A stretch of DNA of 64,000 nt, from the NCBI RefSeq assembly GCF_001279005.1, contig NZ_LGCN01000001.1, forward strand, positions 124,001-188,000, in the 5' to 3' direction. The position numbers and the translations under genes are program-made. This document shows, one piece after another, positions 59,096 to 64,000 of this stretch. How positions within the stretch are numbered: the stretch's first letter is position 1; every line of letters begins with the position of its first letter. The notes under the pieces are model-generated. The model was given only the letters and a program-made list of their open reading frames with translations, had not been told where the DNA came from and searched no databases. The stretch is from Streptomyces caelestis (GTDB lineage Bacteria; Actinomycetota; Actinomycetes; Streptomycetales; Streptomycetaceae).

Positions 59096-62000
59096 TCATG
59101 AGGCGGCGGACCCCAAAGTGGGCTGGATCCTCTCCCCTTTGAGGAGCGTGCGAAGCAGCCCGACGGTCTCGGGCGAGGAGTCGACGCCCTCCTCGGCGTT
59201 GATCCGGGCCAGCTGCGCGGCGGCGCGCTCCAGGCCCTCGCGGTCGCCCATCTCGTGGCAGATCGTGAAGAGGTCCCGGTAGAGCAGCTCCGACTGCGCG
59301 TCGACGAGCATGCCCTTGGTGACGGCCTGGGCCGCGGCCCGGTAGTCGCGGACGTGACGGCGGCGTTCGGCGAGCTCGTGGGCGACGTCGACGATCGCGC
59401 TGATCATCTCCTGGATGTCGGCCTCCGCCCAGGTGTACTTGGACGGGTCGACGTCCGCGAAGGGGCGGCCGCGTACGAGGGCCAGGGCATGGGCGAGGGC
59501 GATGTCGGCGTCCTGCCCGTCGTGGTGCATGCCCTGCTGGTACAGCTCCTTGAACCGGTCCCAGTCCGAGGTGACGGCGGGACCGAGCTGGTAGACACCG
59601 TCCGTGACGTCCGGGAGGTAGGCGCCGCGGGGGTCCTCGGCGGGCAGGTTGGGGTCCCGGCCCAGCCAGGAACGCAAGCGCGAGATCGCGGTGTTGCGGG
59701 TGCTGGCGGTCCTGCGCAGCCCAGGCCAGATCGCGTTGTCCAGCTCCTGGCGGCCCAGGCCCGGGTGGAGCACGAGCCAGGCGGCGATCTCCATGAGGTG
59801 GTTGCGCCGACCGCTGCTCACGCGGCCCTGCGTACCCGTCAGCGCCACCGGGCCGAGAACCTGGACCTGAGGGCCTTCGGGCTCGGCAGGCGGAGTGGCC
59901 AGCGCGGCCAGGATGGTGGACGTCGCGGCGCTCGGCCGGGGGATGATCCGCGCGGGCGGTGCCGCCGCTGTCGCCGTGGCATCGGCGAGGGTGGCTGGGG
60001 ACAGCGCGGACTCCGCGTCGTCGTCTTCCCCAGGCAGCGCCGGGCCTGCCTCTCCTGCTTCCTCGGCGGCCAGGTCCTCGCCGAGCGCGGCCGCGGACAG
60101 GCCAGATCCCGCCTCGTCGTCGTCCTCCGGCTGCAGGGGAGAGTCGTCTTCCTGTTCCGCCAGCACCTCTTCGAGGACCGTTTCGAAGTCCTCGTCCGGC
60201 TCGGGCTCGCCCCAGACGTCCGCACCGAGCGCGGAAGCAGCCTCGGAGTCCTCCTCCGGCTCAGGTTCGTCGTCCCAGCCGGAGGGCTCGGCCGGCGCGT
60301 TGCCGTCGCTCTCCTTGTCGCTCTCCTCGTCGTGCGCCTCGTCGGCGGCAGGCCCGGCGACCGCGGGGGACAGAGCGCTGCCCTCGTCCTCGTCGTCCGG
60401 GCGATCACCGTCGACCGGTCCCTCGTCGGACGAGAGGTGGGAGGAGGCCGTGAAGCTCGGCAGGGCGGTCGCCAGGTTGCTGCCCTGGACGGCGACTGTG
60501 GTGCTTACCCGGGGGGCTGCAGTGGCTTCCGGCGCGAGCGCGGAGGCCTCGGCGACCGGCGCCGCGGGGCGGGGGCCGTTGGTGTCAGCCGGGCCGGTGT
60601 GCCCGGTCCACGCCGGCGGGGCGACGTCATCGGTGCGGCTGGAGGTAGCGATCAGCTGGACGAGCCGGTCGTAGGAGTCGGCGTCCAGGTGCTGGAGCTT
60701 GACCGCGAGGCCCAGGTCGGGCAGTTCGACGATGCTGCCGGGCCGGGCGGGCAGGGTCCAGGCGCCCGGCAGGTCGAGTTCGCCGCCAGCGGCGGTGACG
60801 ACCGCGACCGAGGTGCGGGGCCGGGAGGTGAGGAGGTCCTCGAGTTCGGTGGCCGCCGTGCCGGTGGGCGGCGCGGTGGCGATGAGGATGCGGGGGATCC
60901 AGGTGTCGCCGCCGTCCTCGCTGAGCCGGGCGGCCCGCAGGTGGTCGTGCCCGCCGTCGGCGAGGGCCTGGCGCTGGAAGGCGTCATGCGCCTGGAGGTC
61001 GGTGGTGGCGGTGCCGAGGTCTGCGTGGTGCTCGATCTGGTCGGGGTAGAGGTGGTGCAGGTCGCTGCCGGCGCCGGCGAGGGCGATCTGCGTGTCGGGC
61101 GCCAGCCGGGAGGAGGCGAGTTCGACGGCGAGGGCGAGCATGACCGCACGCACGTCGGCCGGGCTGCCGGCCAGGCGCAGCAGGCCAATGGCCTCCAGGT
61201 TGACCAGGACCGCGTCGCCGTCCTCGGTCTCGCCCAGGCTCACCAGGGCCGGATAGGGCACCGTGACGTCGGCGGCCTCGTCCTCGTCGAGGAGAGCCGC
61301 ACCGCGGGCGGGGCAAGTCCACACCGTCGGGATGCCCTCGTTCTCGGTGAACGGCGCAACGGGCGGGGTGACGGCGGCCAGGTGGAGCTCGATGCCGCGT
61401 GCGGTGATGCGCATCGCCTCGACCTCGGGCAGAGGCTGGCCGGCCTGGAGGCAGTTGGCGGCCAGGGTGCGCAGGGCGCGGTCGGCGAGCGCAATGCCGG
61501 TGATGTCGGACGCCACACGCAGCTGCTTCTCGAAGTCGGCGGTCGCACCGGAGGGCATCGGGATACGCCGCTTGGGGCGCCGACGGCGCTGCTGGCGGGC
61601 GCGACGGGTCGCGACGACCGCGAGGACGGCCGCGGCCAGGATGCTCCCCGTCGCGGCGATGGTCCGCACGCTCTGGTCACCGCTGTCGGCGGTCTCCGCG
61701 GTCTCGTCCGTCTCGGGTGTCTGGGTGGGCGTGCCGTGCTGCTCCCGCTCACGGTCAGGTGCAGGGCTCTGCACGGCCGGCTGCTCCGTCGGGGTGTCCG
61801 GCCGGGCGGTCGGCTGCCCACCGCCCTGCCTGTCCTTGTCCGCGCCCTGACCGGGGGTCTGGGCAGTCTCGCCCTCGTCTCCCTTGTCGGCGCCCTGGCC
61901 GGGCGGCTGCGTCTGCTCTGCGCCGGGCCGCTCCTCGGCCTGGTCCGGGGCGGCGGGCTGCTCGTGCGGCGGCTGCGCCTTCTCCGGAGCTGAGTCGCTC

Positions 62001-62944
62001 TGGTCGCTGTCGTCGGTGCTGGCCGCGGCGGGAATCTGCAGCTTCCAGCCGGGGTAGATCTCGTCGGGGTCGGCGAGGACGCGCCCGTCGTCCTGCTTCA
62101 CGCCCTTGTTCGCTTCGACAATCCTCGGGTAGGCGTCGGCGTCACCGAGCTCGTCCTCGGCGATGCCGGTCAGCGTCTCACCCGCGCGGACAGTGTGGGT
62201 CTGGTCGGTGGCGGCCGTGGAGCCGGAGGTCTGCGGACGGGCTCCGTCCTGATCGGTGGAAGGCGCGGGCGAGGCGTCGGCCGGCAGGCGCAGAATCCAG
62301 CCGGGCTGCAGGACGGTGGTGTCGGGGGTGACGAGGGAGCCGTCCGCCTGGCGTACGCCTTCGTTGGCGTCTACGATCCGGTGCCACTCGATTCCGGCGC
62401 CCAGACGCTTCTCTGCGATGTCCCAGAGGGTGTCGCCGTCCTGAACGTGGTGGACGGGGCCGTCCCAGGCGGCGGAAGAAGAAGCCGCGGCCTTGGTGGC
62501 GGTGGCCGCCGCAGAGTGGGCGTCGGCGGTAACGGTGGCCGTGGCCACGGTGGCGGGGGCGGCGCTGGCAGGTGATGCCATCGCCGTGCCGGTCGGCAGC
62601 AGGACGAGGATGCCGCCGACGAGGGCGCCGGCGAGCTGCTGGGATCCGCCGAGCATGCGGATCCGGGGCGCGCGGACGTTCCGCAGCGCGGCGCCCGTTT
62701 CCAAGACGACCGAGACCACGAAGCTCAGCCAGCCGTACCAGCCGATGAGGGTGACGGCGCCCAGGAACAGCTGGCCGGAGTCGGGGCTGGTGAGCGCGGC
62801 GGTGATCTCGTCGAAGCCGGGGACGTGGTCGGGCAGGACCCCGATGCCGAGCAGAACAGCGGGCACGCCCGCCAGGAGGGCGACCAGGGCCACCAGGGCG
62901 AAGAGGGCACGTATGAGTCGGGCTGCGGTACTGCGGTTTCTCAT
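59096..62944 (-). CDS. LysM/BTAD giant membrane regulator
   Basis: A 1,282-residue protein. Two N-terminal membrane segments (LFALVALVALLAGVPAVLLG; FLGAVTLIGWYGWLSFVVSV) are followed by two LysM domains (HVQDGDTLWDIAEKRLGAGI; HTVRAGETLTGIAEDELGDA), an acidic Pro/Gln-rich linker and a further membrane segment (IAATGSILAAAVLAVVATRR). A large cytoplasmic part with long acidic regions ends in a winged-helix plus BTAD domain (VQVLGPVALTGTQGRVSSGR; WDRFKELYQQGMHHDGQDAD). LysM binds peptidoglycan; BTAD is the SARP activation domain, so wall sensing may be linked to transcription. GAGGGTGA precedes the ATG at 62944. Confidence 0.85.
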   Translation of the reverse strand: MRNRSTAARLIRALFALVALVALLAGVPAVLLGIGVLPDHVPGFDEITAALTSPDSGQLFLGAVTLIGWYGWLSFVVSVVLETGAALRNVRAPRIRMLGGSQQLAGALVGGILVLLPTGTAMASPASAAPATVATATVTADAHSAAATATKAAASSSAAWDGPVHHVQDGDTLWDIAEKRLGAGIEWHRIVDANEGVRQADGSLVTPDTTVLQPGWILRLPADASPAPSTDQDGARPQTSGSTAATDQTHTVRAGETLTGIAEDELGDADAYPRIVEANKGVKQDDGRVLADPDEIYPGWKLQIPAAASTDDSDQSDSAPEKAQPPHEQPAAPDQAEERPGAEQTQPPGQGADKGDEGETAQTPGQGADKDRQGGGQPTARPDTPTEQPAVQSPAPDREREQHGTPTQTPETDETAETADSGDQSVRTIAATGSILAAAVLAVVATRRARQQRRRRPKRRIPMPSGATADFEKQLRVASDITGIALADRALRTLAANCLQAGQPLPEVEAMRITARGIELHLAAVTPPVAPFTENEGIPTVWTCPARGAALLDEDEAADVTVPYPALVSLGETEDGDAVLVNLEAIGLLRLAGSPADVRAVMLALAVELASSRLAPDTQIALAGAGSDLHHLYPDQIEHHADLGTATTDLQAHDAFQRQALADGGHDHLRAARLSEDGGDTWIPRILIATAPPTGTAATELEDLLTSRPRTSVAVVTAAGGELDLPGAWTLPARPGSIVELPDLGLAVKLQHLDADSYDRLVQLIATSSRTDDVAPPAWTGHTGPADTNGPRPAAPVAEASALAPEATAAPRVSTTVAVQGSNLATALPSFTASSHLSSDEGPVDGDRPDDEDEGSALSPAVAGPAADEAHDEESDKESDGNAPAEPSGWDDEPEPEEDSEAASALGADVWGEPEPDEDFETVLEEVLAEQEDDSPLQPEDDDEAGSGLSAAALGEDLAAEEAGEAGPALPGEDDDAESALSPATLADATATAAAPPARIIPRPSAATSTILAALATPPAEPEGPQVQVLGPVALTGTQGRVSSGRRNHLMEIAAWLVLHPGLGRQELDNAIWPGLRRTASTRNTAISRLRSWLGRDPNLPAEDPRGAYLPDVTDGVYQLGPAVTSDWDRFKELYQQGMHHDGQDADIALAHALALVRGRPFADVDPSKYTWAEADIQEMISAIVDVAHELAERRRHVRDYRAAAQAVTKGMLVDAQSELLYRDLFTICHEMGDREGLERAAAQLARINAEEGVDSSPETVGLLRTLLKGERIQPTLGSAAS

Positions 62945-62949
62945 GATCG

Positions 62950-63387
62950 TCACCCTCGGTAGACCAGGTTGGCGCTGCCGTGGCCGGTGACGGTGCCGCT
63001 GGCGCCGCCTAGGAAGAGGGCGCGGTACGACTCGGTCACGGTCACTTCCAGGGACCCGCCGTCCTCGCTCACGCTCACCGTGCCGCTGACACCTTCGCGG
63101 CTGAGGTAGTTCCGCGCGGCGGCGACCGCGGCGTTGCGGTCGACGGTGATGCCTCCGCCGGAGATGGCCTTGCCCGCATCGACGGCCTGGCCGCCGGCCC
63201 GCGCGGCCTCGTGCGCGACGCCCTCGGCGTGGGTGAGGGCCCGCAGTTTGCCGGCGCCGTCGTAGACGAGCGCTGCCACGAGGAACAGCGCCACGACGGT
63301 GACGAGAACGAACAGGCTCATCGACCCGCGGTCGTCGCGCAGGGCGCGACGGATCCGGCGGGTGAACGCGAAGCGGGCGGGTGTCAT
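62950..63387 (-). CDS. TadG/TadE-like pilus assembly protein
   Basis: A 145-residue protein: DDRGSMSLFVLVTVVALFLV AALVYDG is the charged-start plus membrane helix typical of TadE/TadG pseudopilins, followed by AEGVAHEAARAGGQ and a beta-rich domain. Such proteins assemble Flp/Tad-type pili and are processed by an A24 peptidase, one of which is at 54544. Five bases separate its end from the LysM/BTAD gene start. Confidence 0.8.
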   Translation of the reverse strand: MTPARFAFTRRIRRALRDDRGSMSLFVLVTVVALFLVAALVYDGAGKLRALTHAEGVAHEAARAGGQAVDAGKAISGGGITVDRNAAVAAARNYLSREGVSGTVSVSEDGGSLEVTVTESYRALFLGGASGTVTGHGSANLVYRG

Positions 63388-63399
63388 GCGGTGGTCCTG

Positions 63400-63837
63400 T
63401 CAGCCGCGCTGGCGGTAGGAGTCGATTGACGAGGTAAAGCTGCTGGTCAGAGTCTTGGAACCGGGCAGTCCAGGCAGTCCGATGTCGGAGAGGCGGACCG
63501 TGCACGTCACCGTGGCGGTGGTGGAGGCCGGCTCGCCAATCCGTGCGGAGAACCCGCCGGTGGAGATGGAGATGGACGTGGAGGTGCACTCCAGCCTTTG
63601 CTGGCTCAGGACGCTGCGCGCCATCTGTGAACCGGCGCTGCTGGCCGAGCCGCCGCTGCGTTCCAGCGAGGCGGCGCGGGCGGCGTTGCGGGCGGCGGTG
63701 TCGACGGCGTTGCTGGCGGATCCGATGCGGCCGAACGCGATGACCAGCAAGAGCACCATGATGAGGACGGGAAACAGGATGACGGCTTCCAGCGACAGCG
63801 CGCCGCGGTCGTCCCTGAGCCTTCGGGCGATGGTCAC
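63400..63837 (-). CDS. TadE-like pseudopilin
   Basis: A 145-residue protein starting MTIARRLRDDRGALSLEAVI, with the Glu at position 5 of the helix (LSLEAVILFPVLIMVLLLVI) that marks processed pseudopilins. A secreted domain with one Cys pair follows. The GTG start overlaps the TGA of the upstream TadE-like gene (GTGA). Part of a three-gene pilin set. Confidence 0.85.
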   Translation of the reverse strand: MTIARRLRDDRGALSLEAVILFPVLIMVLLLVIAFGRIGSASNAVDTAARNAARAASLERSGGSASSAGSQMARSVLSQQRLECTSTSISISTGGFSARIGEPASTTATVTCTVRLSDIGLPGLPGSKTLTSSFTSSIDSYRQRG

Positions 63838-64000
63838 CGGGCCTCCGTGATGCGCTCGGTGGCCGCGTCCGCGTGCTGGTCGATCTTGAGCTTCAGGCCG
63901 GGGATCATCGTGTCGACGTAGCCGGTGACGCGGATCCGCACCGTCTCCCCCTTGCTGCCGCTGACGGACAGACCCGAGATGCTGCTGCCTGCCCGGGAGA
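63834..64000 (-). CDS. TadE-like protein, C-terminal part
   Basis: The last 54 codons of a gene that enters from beyond the window: AGSSISGLSVSGSKGETVRI RVTGYVDTMIPG, ending ATERITEAR. The beta-rich end resembles TadE-type proteins such as the next two genes, with which it is translationally coupled. Confidence 0.65.
   Translation of the reverse strand, partial: SRAGSSISGLSVSGSKGETVRIRVTGYVDTMIPGLKLKIDQHADAATERITEAR

Noticed and set aside
59255..61993. Plus-strand open frame of more than 900 codons
   Set aside because: Antisense to the LysM/BTAD gene. Its Gly/Val/Arg-rich translation has no domain and mirrors the third codon positions of the real gene.
1..64000. CRISPR array, tRNA or rRNA genes
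   Set aside because: No regularly spaced direct repeats with unique spacers and no cloverleaf or rRNA-like stretches were noticed; a covariance-model scan was not possible.

Overview
The base composition (very high GC), GC-rich third codon positions, frequent GTG/TTG starts, ATGA/GTGA stop-start overlaps and gene families (conservon cvnA-D with P450s, XRE-DUF5753/DUF397 pair, DUF574 methyltransferase, DUF2637/SpdB protein, BTAD and DUF6624 proteins) point to a Streptomyces or close relative. The gene content looks accessory (chromosome arm, island or large linear plasmid). I saw no ribosomal RNA, tRNA or CRISPR array.

Layout. (a) 1-13.5 kb, mostly minus strand: Nudix hydrolase, EEP-type phosphohydrolase/nuclease, aldo/keto reductase, one plus-strand nucleotidyltransferase, radical SAM enzyme, HAD phosphatase overlapping a large phosphoribosyltransferase-like protein, methyltransferase, S-adenosylhomocysteine-hydrolase-like protein, GNAT, DUF6624. 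(b) 12.8-16.7 kb: a decayed zone with a HAD/HTH chimera, two frameshifted conserved genes, an apparently intact P450 and a broken conservon remnant. (c) 16.8-23.3 kb: APH-type kinase, then a complete conservon (cvnA-B-C-D plus CYP157-like and CYP154-like P450s). (d) 23.4-27.4 kb: small membrane protein, a hypothetical protein and an unusual fusion of two winged-helix domains to a GH15 glucoamylase/trehalase, bracketed by four copies of an 11-bp-phased direct repeat that looks like an operator.

(e) 27.4-41.3 kb, plus strand and tightly coupled: RsbW-like ATPase, second aldo/keto reductase, QueD, QueE, phosphoribosyltransferase, GT4 glycosyltransferase, PIG-L deacetylase, WbqC-like protein, FolE, P-loop nucleotide kinase, radical SAM enzyme with a CX4CX2C motif, DegT aminotransferase, DnaQ-like exonuclease, a convergent Nudix gene, then an unknown protein, a PEP-synthase-like phosphotransferase and a HAD phosphatase. 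FolE-QueD-QueE next to a phosphoribosyltransferase and without QueC suggests a pathway that uses 7-carboxy-7-deazaguanine (CDG) itself, as in tubercidin-type 7-deazapurine nucleosides. This is the best candidate for an undescribed biosynthetic system.

(f) 41.3-50.5 kb: 2H phosphoesterase, three paralogous regulators that share an N-terminal HTH-like domain, Nudix, DUF296, L-asparaginase, then XRE-DUF5753, DUF397 and a DUF574 methyltransferase. (g) 50.6-57.4 kb: a scar zone with a GH15 fragment, GNAT, a secreted SH3-like protein cut from its upstream region by an intact IS1380-family element (52609-54269, CTAG target duplication), a prepilin peptidase, an Imm49-like protein and a degraded alkA. 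(h) 57.4-64 kb, minus strand: DUF2637 membrane protein, a 1,282-residue LysM/BTAD membrane regulator and three TadE/TadG-like pseudopilin genes, the last cut by the window end.

Several apparent frameshifts occur in families that are normally intact. Some could be sequencing errors, but the larger internal deletions are real structural changes relative to the families.
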